From NCBI GenBank assembly GCA_903888655.1, contig CAISUR010000347.1:1-5424 (forward strand): a DNA stretch of 5,424 nucleotides, written 5' to 3'. A model generated the notes under the pieces. The model did not search any database and was not told the origin of the DNA. It saw nothing but the letters and a program-made list of their open reading frames with translations. Positions 1-5,229 of this stretch are shown here, one piece after another (the first letter of the stretch is position 1; each line of letters opens with the position of its first letter). Made by a program: the position numbers and the translations under genes. The DNA comes from an uncultured Bacteroidota bacterium (lineage in GTDB: Bacteria > Bacteroidota > Bacteroidia > Flavobacteriales > Flavobacteriaceae).

Positions 1-21
1 ATTTTAGATTTTAGATTTTAA
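1..21. repeat. Tandem 7-base repeat (ATTTTAG), about three units, cut by the window edge
   Basis: The window opens with ATTTTAG, ATTTTAG and ATTTTAA in direct tandem. The array may continue to the left outside the window. Short AT-rich tandem units of this kind arise by slippage between genes; no function is evident. It lies beyond the 3' end of menB. Confidence 0.6.
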
Positions 22-39
22 ATATAATTTATGTTTTGA

Positions 40-70
40 CAGATATTTAATATTATAAATTTAATATCTG
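40..70. terminator. Hairpin just downstream of menB, possible weak terminator or 3' end
   Basis: CAGATATT (40-47) and AATATCTG (63-70) form a perfect 8-bp stem with a 15-base AT-rich loop, starting about 10 bases after the menB stop codon. No clean U-tract follows on the minus strand (TCAAAAC comes next), so it may be a 3'-end stabilising hairpin rather than an efficient intrinsic terminator. Confidence 0.4.
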
Positions 71-79
71 ATATCACAT

Positions 80-919
80 TTATGGTAACCATTTTTTATC
101 AAAATTTGGTTTACGTTTTTCTAAAAAAGCATCCCTCCCTTCTTTGGCTTCTTCTGTCATATAAGCTAAACGGGTAGCTTCTCCAGCAAAAACTTGTTGT
201 CCTACCATTCCATCATCAGTTAAATTCATAGCGAACTTCAACATTTTAATGGATGTCGGCGATTTGGCTAATATTTCCTGCGCCCATTCATAAGCAGTAT
301 TTTCTAATTCATCATGAGGAATTACAGCATTAACCATTCCCATATCAAAAGCTTCTTGTGCGGAATAGTTTCTTCCTAAAAAGAAAATTTCTCTCGCTTT
401 TTTTTGTCCAACCATTTTAGCTAAATATGCCGAACCATATCCTCCATCAAAACTGGTTACATCGGCATCGGTTTGTTTGAAAATAGCGTGTTCTTTACTT
501 GCTAAAGTTAAATCACAAACTACGTGAAGACTATGTCCGCCACCAACAGCCCAGCCCGGAACGACGCAAATTACGGCTTTAGGCATAAAACGAATTAATC
601 GTTGTACGTCTAAAATATTTAATCTATGATAACCATCTTCACCAACATACCCTTGCTGTCCGCGTGCTTTTTGATCGCCACCAGAGCAAAACGAATAAAC
701 GCCATCTTTGGGACTTGGTCCTTCGGCAGAGAGCAAAACTACACCTATTGAAGTATCTTCTTGTGCATCATGAAACGCTTGAAGTAATTCGGACGTAGTT
801 TTAGGACGAAAGGCATTGCGCACCTCTGGTCGATTGAAGGCAATTCGAGCTACGCCATTACATTTTTTATAAGTAATATCTTCAAATTCTCTTACAGTTA
901 CCCAATTGATTGAACTCAT
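80..919 (-). CDS. menB: 1,4-dihydroxy-2-naphthoyl-CoA synthase (MenB)
   Basis: This cytoplasmic crotonase-fold enzyme closes the second ring of the menaquinone nucleus, converting o-succinylbenzoyl-CoA to 1,4-dihydroxy-2-naphthoyl-CoA. The 279-residue length is normal for the family. Visible marks are NRPEVRNAFRP (29-39), the CSGGDQ loop (78-83), the oxyanion-hole stretch GWAVGGGHSLH (122-132), TSFDGGYGSAYLA (155-167) with the conserved Ser156 and Asp158, and the C-terminal AYMTEEAKEGRDAF (252-265) with the conserved Tyr253. At the position where E. coli MenB has the bicarbonate-binding Gly (QTGPK) this protein reads QTDAD, so Asp151 marks a bicarbonate-independent, type II MenB as in Mycobacterium tuberculosis. 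The start is chosen because the N-terminus matches the family style and no better ATG lies upstream. There is no Shine-Dalgarno sequence, as usual in this phylum. No other men gene is in the window; the divergent neighbour is unrelated. Menaquinone is the respiratory quinone of flavobacteria, so the gene is probably essential. Confidence 0.96.
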   Translation of the reverse strand: MSSINWVTVREFEDITYKKCNGVARIAFNRPEVRNAFRPKTTSELLQAFHDAQEDTSIGVVLLSAEGPSPKDGVYSFCSGGDQKARGQQGYVGEDGYHRLNILDVQRLIRFMPKAVICVVPGWAVGGGHSLHVVCDLTLASKEHAIFKQTDADVTSFDGGYGSAYLAKMVGQKKAREIFFLGRNYSAQEAFDMGMVNAVIPHDELENTAYEWAQEILAKSPTSIKMLKFAMNLTDDGMVGQQVFAGEATRLAYMTEEAKEGRDAFLEKRKPNFDKKWLP

Positions 920-946
920 TAAAAATTATTTTTTATTAAAATTCGA

Positions 947-1008
947 TAGTGATACTAAATTGTATTAATTTAGCGTAAAATTAAATGATTTTTTAGTTTC
1001 TATCACTA
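947..1008. promoter_or_regulatory. Inverted repeat in the menB / PH-protein divergent intergenic region
   Basis: TAGTGATA followed at once by CTAAA (947-959) is mirrored by TTTAG, four bases, TATCACTA (992-1008). The 8-bp and 5-bp arms face each other across about 32 AT-rich bases, midway between two divergent start codons. It could be a pair of operator half-sites serving both genes, or a stem in the menB leader. I found no clear -33/-7 pair for either gene, so the role is inferred from position and symmetry only. Confidence 0.4.
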
Positions 1009-1020
1009 AAAGCCCTTTTA
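1007..1020. promoter_or_regulatory. Short palindrome just upstream of the PH-protein start
   Basis: TAAAAG-CC-CTTTTA is a 6-bp inverted repeat with a 2-base spacer, ending eight bases before the ATG at 1029. It overlaps the right arm of the larger inverted repeat by two bases. It could occlude the translation start or be chance in AT-rich DNA. Confidence 0.25.
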
Positions 1021-1028
1021 AAAATATT

Positions 1029-1454
1029 ATGAATCGTTTTTTATCTACCAAAAATACATTTACTATCCTAATCCTTTGGGGACTTGTATTATTTTTTATT
1101 GTAATGCTTGTTTTGAATTATGAAAAGGGAAATTTTCCTCCAATACCAATGATGATAATTTCATTAGTTACCGCTTTTATACTTTGGGTTTTGTTAGATA
1201 CGCGATATGTTATTAAAAATAATTTCTTGTTATACCGCTCTGGTCCTATTCGAGGTAAGATTGATATTTCTAAAATAAAATCCATCAAACGTTTTTCAGG
1301 ATTGAATGTTCCAGTGATGTTGAAACCTGCATTGGATACCAAAGGGTTTATTATAACCTATAATTCATTCGACGATTTATTTATTTCTCCAATAAAAAGT
1401 GATATTTTCATTGAAGAAATCAAAAAAATAAATCCCCTTATTGAAGTGATTTAA
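1029..1454 (+). CDS. Membrane protein with a YyaB-like bacterial PH domain
   Basis: This 141-residue protein has two predicted transmembrane helices in its first half (about 10-29 and 38-57), joined by a short loop with the motif GNFPPIP. A soluble C-terminal domain (about 58-137) resembles the bacterial PH-like domain of the YyaB family. The family pattern is seen in DTRYVIKNNFLLYRSG (57-72), IRGKIDISKIKSIKR (74-88) and the late FIITYNSFDDLFISP (107-121), where the final SP turn precedes the closing helix EEIKKINP. Proteins of this build are common in Bacteroidetes and Firmicutes; no biochemical role is established. The gene stands alone, divergent from menB and convergent with kdsB, so its context suggests no pathway. 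There is no Shine-Dalgarno sequence before the ATG. I am fairly sure of the domain and do not know the function. Confidence 0.85.
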   Translation: MNRFLSTKNTFTILILWGLVLFFIVMLVLNYEKGNFPPIPMMIISLVTAFILWVLLDTRYVIKNNFLLYRSGPIRGKIDISKIKSIKRFSGLNVPVMLKPALDTKGFIITYNSFDDLFISPIKSDIFIEEIKKINPLIEVI

Positions 1455-1501
1455 TTTTAATATATCTAAATTGATTCCCAAGTCTATCTTAAATTTCTAC
1501 A

Positions 1502-1522
1502 AAAAAGAGGAGAAATCTTTTT
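1502..1522. terminator. Weak AT-rich hairpin after the PH-protein gene, possible terminator
   Basis: AAAAAGA (1502-1508) pairs with TCTTTTT (1516-1522) around a GGAGAAA loop, about 47 bases after the PH-protein stop. The second arm is itself T-rich on the plus strand, but the stem holds only one G-C pair, so it is a weak candidate. Confidence 0.3.
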
Positions 1523-1581
1523 GACAAGTATACTCCCATTTTTTATATTCTAAAATCATCAAATACTAAAATTAGTTGTAT

Positions 1582-1608
1582 AAAAAAACTGTTTTTATTA
1601 GACAGCTT
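1582..1608 (-). terminator. Likely intrinsic terminator of the SRPBCC-VOC-kdsB operon
   Basis: Read on the minus strand, AAGCTGT (1608-1602), a 9-base loop CTAATAAAA and ACAGTTT (1592-1586) form a 7-bp stem with one G-U pair, followed by more T (seven in a row, 1588-1582). It lies about 40 bases past the kdsB stop codon, the expected place for an operon terminator. A second ACAGCTT copy nearer the stop can also pair with AAGCTGT. Confidence 0.5.
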
Positions 1609-1646
1609 CTTTTGATTTATCTATTTTTATTTAATAAGCTGTAAAA

Positions 1647-2387
1647 TTATTTAGGTCTAGTCAGAATCATCTTTCTAGCTTTCTCTAAATCTTCAATGGT
1701 ATCAATTCCAATACCTACGTGAGTTGTTTCTACCATTTTAATTCGTTTTCCAAATTCTAAATAACGAAGTTGCTCTAGTTTTTCAGAAGCTTCTAATGAT
1801 TTCATCGGTAAGGAATAGAAATCTAACAATGCCTGTTTGCGAAATGCATAAATTCCTATATGTTGAAAGTATTGAACTCCAACATTCTTTTCTCTTGGAT
1901 AAGGAATTACCGAACGGGAAAAATAGAGCGCAAATCCGTTTTGGTCTACCACTACTTTTACGTTATTCGGATTATTGATATCCTCTTCATCGGTGATTTC
2001 TCTCATTAAGGAAGCCAAATCCACTTTTCTTTCAGCATCATTCTGAAACACTTCAATCACTTTTTCCAAAGGTTCTTTGTTGATGAATGGCTCGTCTCCT
2101 TGCACATTTACTATAATATCAACGTCTAAATTAGCCACTGCTTCTGCTATTCGATCACTACCGCTTTCATGTTCTTTAATTGACATAATTGCTTTTCCAC
2201 CATGGTTTACAATTTCATCATAAATCAAAGGAGAATCCGTAACTACAAACACATCATCAAATAAATGAGTGTCTTTTGCCGCTTCATAAGTACGAAGAAT
2301 TACTGTTTTCCCTCCTAAATCTTGCATGAGTTTAGCAGGAAAACGAGTGGAGGCATAACGAGCGGGTATTACGGCAATGACTTTCAT
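1647..2387 (-). CDS. kdsB: 3-deoxy-manno-octulosonate cytidylyltransferase (CMP-Kdo synthetase)
   Basis: KdsB is a cytosolic enzyme that activates Kdo with CTP to CMP-Kdo and pyrophosphate, supplying the sugar that links lipid A to the LPS core. The 246-residue length is normal. The nucleotide-binding start VIAVIPARYASTRFPAK (3-19) carries the conserved Arg10, Arg15 and Lys19; the family motif PGK reads PAK here, a tolerated variant. HESGSDRIAEA (73-83), VNVQGDEPFI (93-102, with metal-binding Asp98), QHIGIYAFR (175-183) and VGIGIDTIEDLEKAR (224-238, second metal Asp229) follow in the usual order. It is the last gene of a three-gene minus-strand run, 11 bases after the VOC gene. The start ATG is fixed by the immediate MKVIAVIPAR motif. 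The operon partners are not LPS genes, so transcription with them does not reflect a pathway. Confidence 0.96.
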   Translation of the reverse strand: MKVIAVIPARYASTRFPAKLMQDLGGKTVILRTYEAAKDTHLFDDVFVVTDSPLIYDEIVNHGGKAIMSIKEHESGSDRIAEAVANLDVDIIVNVQGDEPFINKEPLEKVIEVFQNDAERKVDLASLMREITDEEDINNPNNVKVVVDQNGFALYFSRSVIPYPREKNVGVQYFQHIGIYAFRKQALLDFYSLPMKSLEASEKLEQLRYLEFGKRIKMVETTHVGIGIDTIEDLEKARKMILTRPK

Positions 2388-2398
2388 ATAATATGTTT

Positions 2399-2824
2399 TT
2401 ATTGCTTCACCTCGTCAAAGTTAATCATCCAATGAATTCCAAATTTATCTACAAACATTCCGAAGTAAGCGCCCCAAAAGGTATCAGTCATTGGCATTTT
2501 AACCACATCGGCAAGGCCTTTAAAGATACTATCGGCTTCCTCCCTACTATCCACATTGATGGAGATAGAAACATTTTCTCCCATTTTTACCACTCCAGCT
2601 TGAGAATTACTATCGCTTCCCATTAAGATGGTATTTCCAATAGGTAATGAAACGTGCATTATTCTATTTTTATCCTCTTCTGGAAGTTCGGGTTGTCCTT
2701 CTGCTGGTGGCATATCACCAAATCTTCCCATATAAGGAAATTCACCGCCAAAAACAGATTTGTATACTAAGAATGCTGCTTCACAATCTCCGTTGAAAAC
2801 TAAATAAGCGTTTACTTGAGCCAT
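2399..2824 (-). CDS. VOC-superfamily protein, PhnB-like (glyoxalase/bleomycin-resistance fold)
   Basis: This 141-residue single-domain cytoplasmic protein belongs to the PhnB-like branch of the vicinal oxygen chelate superfamily, often labelled 3-demethylubiquinone methyltransferase-like or glyoxalase-like. The N-terminal AYLVFNGDCEAAFLVYKSVFGG (6-27) is the usual N-C-EA-F-Y-VFGG pattern. The middle IMHVSLPIGNTILMGSD (55-71) and the C-terminal DTFWGAYFGMFVDKFGIHWMIN (114-135) are the family's closing signature. Substrates of PhnB-like proteins are mostly unknown and many lack a metal centre, so no reaction is assigned. The gene sits 2 bases after the SRPBCC gene, implying co-transcription and perhaps translational coupling. 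VOC and SRPBCC genes side by side are a frequent bacterial pairing. Confidence 0.9.
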   Translation of the reverse strand: MAQVNAYLVFNGDCEAAFLVYKSVFGGEFPYMGRFGDMPPAEGQPELPEEDKNRIMHVSLPIGNTILMGSDSNSQAGVVKMGENVSISINVDSREEADSIFKGLADVVKMPMTDTFWGAYFGMFVDKFGIHWMINFDEVKQ

Positions 2825-2826
2825 GT

Positions 2827-3387
2827 TTATTTTGTAGTATTGTTTTCTAAAACTTTTTTCAAATTGGATAATCCTGTTGCGAAGTCACCTCCTACTTCTT
2901 TGTCCATATCAAATACTAATCTCATTAGATTAAAAGGATAAGGATAAGCGCCTGTAAAACCCCATTTTACTTTTGTAGTGTTAGCATCGACACTTTCAAG
3001 AGTAAAATAGCAATCATCTTCTGCTTGCATCGGTACTGTAAAAATTAATCGAGTATCTATTCGTTCTCCTTCTACAATTTTAGAAATAATCTGTTGTCCT
3101 TTACCTAAATGTTTATCCTTACTATCCCATGAATAGGAAAACCCAACTTGTCCATCGGTTCCTTTATAGGATTTTTTCATCTTCGGATCCATCCTATTCC
3201 ATTTACTGAAGTTGTCTTGATTTTTTACGAATTTAAGATATTGAAAGACTTCATTTTTGGGTTTGTTAATTACAATTTCTCTTTCAACAGCATATTCTTT
3301 TTTTACAAAAAGCGCTACAAATGCTGCTAATAATAGTATTCCAATAAATACTGCTATAATCAATAGAGTTTTTTTAATGATTTTCAT
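2827..3387 (-). CDS. Membrane-anchored SRPBCC (START/Bet v1-like) family protein
   Basis: This 186-residue protein has one N-terminal hydrophobic helix (about 6-28), starting after MKIIKK and followed by KK, which looks like an uncleaved inner-membrane anchor. The remainder is an SRPBCC ligand-binding domain (about 33-183). It opens with YAVEREIVINKPKNEVFQYL (33-52), the usual first strand and helix. Then come NFSKWNRMDPKMKKSYKG (58-75), GFSYSWDSKD, and GQQIISKIVEGERIDTRLIF (97-116). A long C-terminal helix ends in GLSNLKKVLE. Relatives are annotated polyketide cyclase/dehydrase or activator of Hsp90 ATPase-like; the natural ligand is unknown. First gene of the operon with the VOC gene and kdsB. 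A TATTTTTG box lies about 26 bases upstream. The orientation of the domain (cytoplasmic or periplasmic) is not decided by the sequence. Confidence 0.88.
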   Translation of the reverse strand: MKIIKKTLLIIAVFIGILLLAAFVALFVKKEYAVEREIVINKPKNEVFQYLKFVKNQDNFSKWNRMDPKMKKSYKGTDGQVGFSYSWDSKDKHLGKGQQIISKIVEGERIDTRLIFTVPMQAEDDCYFTLESVDANTTKVKWGFTGAYPYPFNLMRLVFDMDKEVGGDFATGLSNLKKVLENNTTK

Positions 3388-3412
3388 AATGGTTTGGTTT
3401 TGGTTAGTTCAA

Positions 3413-3420
3413 CAAAAATA
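3413..3420 (-). promoter_or_regulatory. Candidate -7 box for the SRPBCC-VOC-kdsB operon
   Basis: On the minus strand the bases read TATTTTTG, matching the Bacteroidetes -7 consensus TAnnTTTG. A transcript would begin near 3406 and give a leader of about 20 bases. No convincing TTG/TTTG -33 element lies at the usual 17-23 base spacing, so the call rests on the -7 box and position only. Confidence 0.4.
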
Positions 3421-3484
3421 ATATTTTTTTTTAAAACTTATTTACTACACCCTAGTTGTAAAGATACTCTAATGATACACAATA

Positions 3485-3529
3485 GCGGTTATACAACCAG
3501 TGACCGCAATTAACTTCAAAACAAATATA
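3485..3529 (-). repeat. Interspersed repeat, copy A (hairpin plus conserved arm)
   Basis: A conserved 30-base arm (3500-3529, starting GTGACCGCAATTAACTTC on the plus strand) matches copy C at 26 of 30 positions. Next to it is a variable hairpin GGTT-ATAC-AACC (3487-3498). GCGG (3485-3488) can alternatively pair with CCGC (3504-3507). On the minus strand the arm begins with TATATTTG, a -7-like box. The copy lies between the terminator at 3532-3564 and the SRPBCC operon promoter. Strand is given as that of the neighbouring genes. Confidence 0.75.
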
Positions 3530-3531
3530 AT

Positions 3532-3564
3532 AAAAAAACTACAACTTTTTTATGGTCGTAGTTT
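3532..3564 (-). terminator. Strong intrinsic terminator downstream of the outer-membrane-like gene
   Basis: On the minus strand AAACTACGAC (3564-3555) pairs with GTTGTAGTTT (3545-3536) to give a 10-bp stem with one G-U pair and a 9-base loop, followed by a run of T (3538-3532). This is a classical intrinsic terminator. It sits about 180 bases past the stop of the gene at 3745-4332, giving that transcript a long 3' tail, and abuts repeat copy A. Confidence 0.75.
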
Positions 3565-3744
3565 GGGTTGGGTTTGTTCCTTTATTTAAATCTATTTTAG
3601 AATTAATTATAAATATGTAAACTTATTTTAGGATGAGACAATGCGTGATAGTAATGCTCGCACTAGCTGGGGATTATTGATTTTTAAGTGGTTACTTTGT
3701 TTAAATTACCTTATCACTAATTATGAAACAAGACCCATTGCCTC
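3565..3744. other. Gene-free stretch between the terminator and the outer-membrane-like gene
   Basis: Together with the repeat and terminator to its left, this forms a region of about 357 bases (3388-3744) without a gene. I see no convincing small ORF or RNA gene in it. Most is AT-rich. A short GC-richer patch (about 3636-3672, containing GCGTGATAGTAATGCTCGCA) faintly resembles an inverted, decayed copy of the repeat at 4341-4397. Confidence 0.5.
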
Positions 3745-4332
3745 CTACTTACCCCAACTAATAATAACTCCGATTGAACCAATAATTCCATTTTTTATAT
3801 AATTATGAATATCATTTAACTTTGAATTATCTTCAGGACCAGAAATATAAGATACATTTGGACTACTACTAAAATTATTTTTATATCCAATTTTTATGAA
3901 CATACCCATTCTGGCTACTTTTTTTACATCTACCATAACGTCATTATATTTCAATCCAATAAAAGGAGCTATATAATTTGCTCCACTAATTTCAAAATCA
4001 GTTACGCTATCGGTAACTCTATCGAAACTATATTTCCTCCCCACATTTCTTGAAATTCCAAATCCTACAAATGGATTTATAATATTTTTTTCAAGTGGAT
4101 AGTAATCAAAATGTAATCCCGTTCCATAACCTTGATATTTATCGTCATTTAAGTCTAAATTCAAAGTTAGATTATTTGGAATTAACTTATAACCAATAAT
4201 TAAATTAAATTGATTTAATAGGTATCCATAATCAAGTCCAATTTCTAGATTTTTCTTCACTTGGCTTTGAATTGAAAATGGTATTAATAAAGTTATTAAT
4301 ACAAAATATTTTATAAATTTCATGGTTTTCAT
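3745..4332 (-). CDS. Secreted, probably outer-membrane beta-barrel protein of unknown function
   Basis: I do not recognise a named family. The 195-residue product starts MKTMKFIKYFVLITLLIPFS, a signal peptide probably cleaved near SIQSQ (about residue 24), a very common flavobacterial pattern. The mature part alternates hydrophobic and polar residues and has many Gly, Tyr and Phe: LEIGLDYGYLLNQFNLIIGY (29-48), LTLNLDLNDDKYQGYGTGLHFDYYPLE, INPFVGFGISRNVG, ANYIAPFIGLKYNDV, MGMFIKIGYKN and a last strand GIIGSIGVIISWGK. This suggests eight or so short beta strands, as in small porin-like or OmpA-type barrels. It does not end in the usual aromatic residue. Met4 is an alternative start. Repeat copy B fills its 5' leader, 97 bases after the lipoprotein gene, and a strong terminator lies downstream. 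It is visibly more AT-rich than menB or kdsB, fitting an accessory gene. Confidence 0.8.
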   Translation of the reverse strand: MKTMKFIKYFVLITLLIPFSIQSQVKKNLEIGLDYGYLLNQFNLIIGYKLIPNNLTLNLDLNDDKYQGYGTGLHFDYYPLEKNIINPFVGFGISRNVGRKYSFDRVTDSVTDFEISGANYIAPFIGLKYNDVMVDVKKVARMGMFIKIGYKNNFSSSPNVSYISGPEDNSKLNDIHNYIKNGIIGSIGVIISWGK

Positions 4333-4340
4333 ATTTTAAA

Positions 4341-4397
4341 TCCGCTCCATCGCTAGCGCTAGCGTCACGCTTGTGCCCACAATCTAATTCAAATCTA
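4341..4397 (-). repeat. Interspersed repeat, copy B (palindrome plus shortened conserved arm)
   Basis: The arm (4373-4397) starts GTGCCCACAATC on the plus strand and matches copy C at 21 of 25 positions if a 5-base gap (AAAAC) is allowed. It ends in CAAATCTA, which reads TAGATTTG on the minus strand. The variable part is a perfect 14-bp palindrome CGCTAGCGCTAGCG (4351-4364) running into the hairpin AGCGT-C-ACGCT (4361-4371). It is far more GC-rich than its surroundings. It occupies the intergenic gap just upstream of the outer-membrane-like gene, so the hairpins would be in that gene's leader. Confidence 0.7.
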
Positions 4398-4409
4398 TTT
4401 CTAAAATAG
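4395..4409. terminator. Small hairpin downstream of the lipoprotein gene
   Basis: CTATTT-CTA-AAATAG is a 6-bp stem with a 3-base loop, about 20 bases beyond the lipoprotein stop and overlapping the end of repeat copy B. On the minus strand ATTTGAATT follows rather than a U-tract, so termination would be weak and read-through into the next gene is likely. Confidence 0.3.
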
Positions 4410-4429
4410 TGGGGTATGTAAAGTCATTA

Positions 4430-5203
4430 CTATTCATGCATGAAGTCGTTAACTAAATATTCTTTCATAATATTTGAGTATTGCTTTTCTTGAGAATTTA
4501 AACTTTTTTCAATTTTCTCAAGCCCTAAATCTTCAGTTTTTCTTTTCCATTCTTTTTCGGTGATTGTTTTATTTACCTTTTGCTTTAAAAGCTCAAAAAC
4601 TTTAAAATTTACATTTACTACATTTTTTAAATTTTCAGATAATTTATCTTCTCTTTTCTTTTCAGAGATGTTTAGTAGATTAAATTTAAAACTTGGATAA
4701 CTTAACTTTAAAGTTTCATCATCATTCGTGTAAACTACTTTATTATCAATATTTCTAACAATAAAGCCGTCAAAATACACAGTACTATAATCACCAATTC
4801 TTTTAATTTTGTTGTATAAAGAATCTGTTTTTAGTTTAGAGTTTTCAACAACATAAGAACAATAAAAAGAAACTTCTCTATATTCTTCTGGTTTGTATGA
4901 CAATTTACAGGAAACTTCTGTTGTTTTTCCATAATCATATGTTTTAATATCCTCAATTTTAGCTTGCCAATTAACAAAAACTTTATTTGAGTCAATAAAA
5001 GCAATTAAATCTTTATCATATTTATCAAGGAATTCTTTTTTCTGAATATCGTTTGAGGCATCATTTTCATGATTAACTTTTTGTTTTAAAAAAGTGTCAA
5101 ATTTAGCTTGAATTTGATTTCCATAACTTGTTTCTGTTTTAGATGGATTTTTACAACTAAATGTTATAAACGTTAATGTCAAAATAATAACTATCCTTTT
5201 CAT
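4430..5203 (-). CDS. Putative lipoprotein of unknown function
   Basis: I do not recognise a family. The 257-residue product begins MKRIVIILTLTFITFSCKNP: a basic start, a hydrophobic core and a lipobox-like TFSC, so Cys17 would be lipidated and the protein anchored in the inner or outer membrane. No acidic run follows the cysteine, so the flavobacterial surface-export signal is not evident. The mature part is Lys- and Glu-rich. Residues about 30-75 look helical and charged. A region with alternating strands follows (about 80-170, including CKLSYKPEEYREVSFYCSYV and TVYFDGFIVRN). The C-terminal helices (about 180-250) have repeated KK/EK patterns that may form a coiled coil. It has three further cysteines, one in CKLSY and one in FYCSY among them being the clearest. 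It lies between repeat copies C and B and is more AT-rich than menB or kdsB. A 36-codon frame lies 26 bases upstream. Confidence 0.8.
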   Translation of the reverse strand: MKRIVIILTLTFITFSCKNPSKTETSYGNQIQAKFDTFLKQKVNHENDASNDIQKKEFLDKYDKDLIAFIDSNKVFVNWQAKIEDIKTYDYGKTTEVSCKLSYKPEEYREVSFYCSYVVENSKLKTDSLYNKIKRIGDYSTVYFDGFIVRNIDNKVVYTNDDETLKLSYPSFKFNLLNISEKKREDKLSENLKNVVNVNFKVFELLKQKVNKTITEKEWKRKTEDLGLEKIEKSLNSQEKQYSNIMKEYLVNDFMHE

Positions 5204-5229
5204 GTTTTTTTGTTAAAATTACCGCTAAT

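Noticed and set aside
1118..1342. 74-codon minus-strand frame
   Set aside because: It is antisense to the PH-domain gene, which has coherent membrane helices and family motifs; the minus frame has none.
1796..1978. 60-codon plus-strand frame within kdsB
   Set aside because: It is antisense to well-conserved kdsB coding sequence, with no start context or motif.
2393..2626. 77-codon plus-strand frame
   Set aside because: It lies wholly opposite the VOC gene, whose family motifs are clear, and its peptide has no recognisable features. It is an antisense shadow.
3148..3330. 60-codon plus-strand frame within the SRPBCC gene
   Set aside because: It is antisense to the SRPBCC domain; the Phe- and Ile-rich peptide reflects the complement of Lys- and Glu-rich codons.
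3630..3672. tRNA or structured RNA gene in the GC-richer patch
   Set aside because: No cloverleaf, no T-loop consensus GTTCGA-type sequence and only short imperfect pairing.
4433..4444. Perfect 12-base palindrome TTCATGCATGAA at the end of the lipoprotein gene
   Set aside because: It encodes the last residues of the protein and overlaps no other signal; most likely chance.
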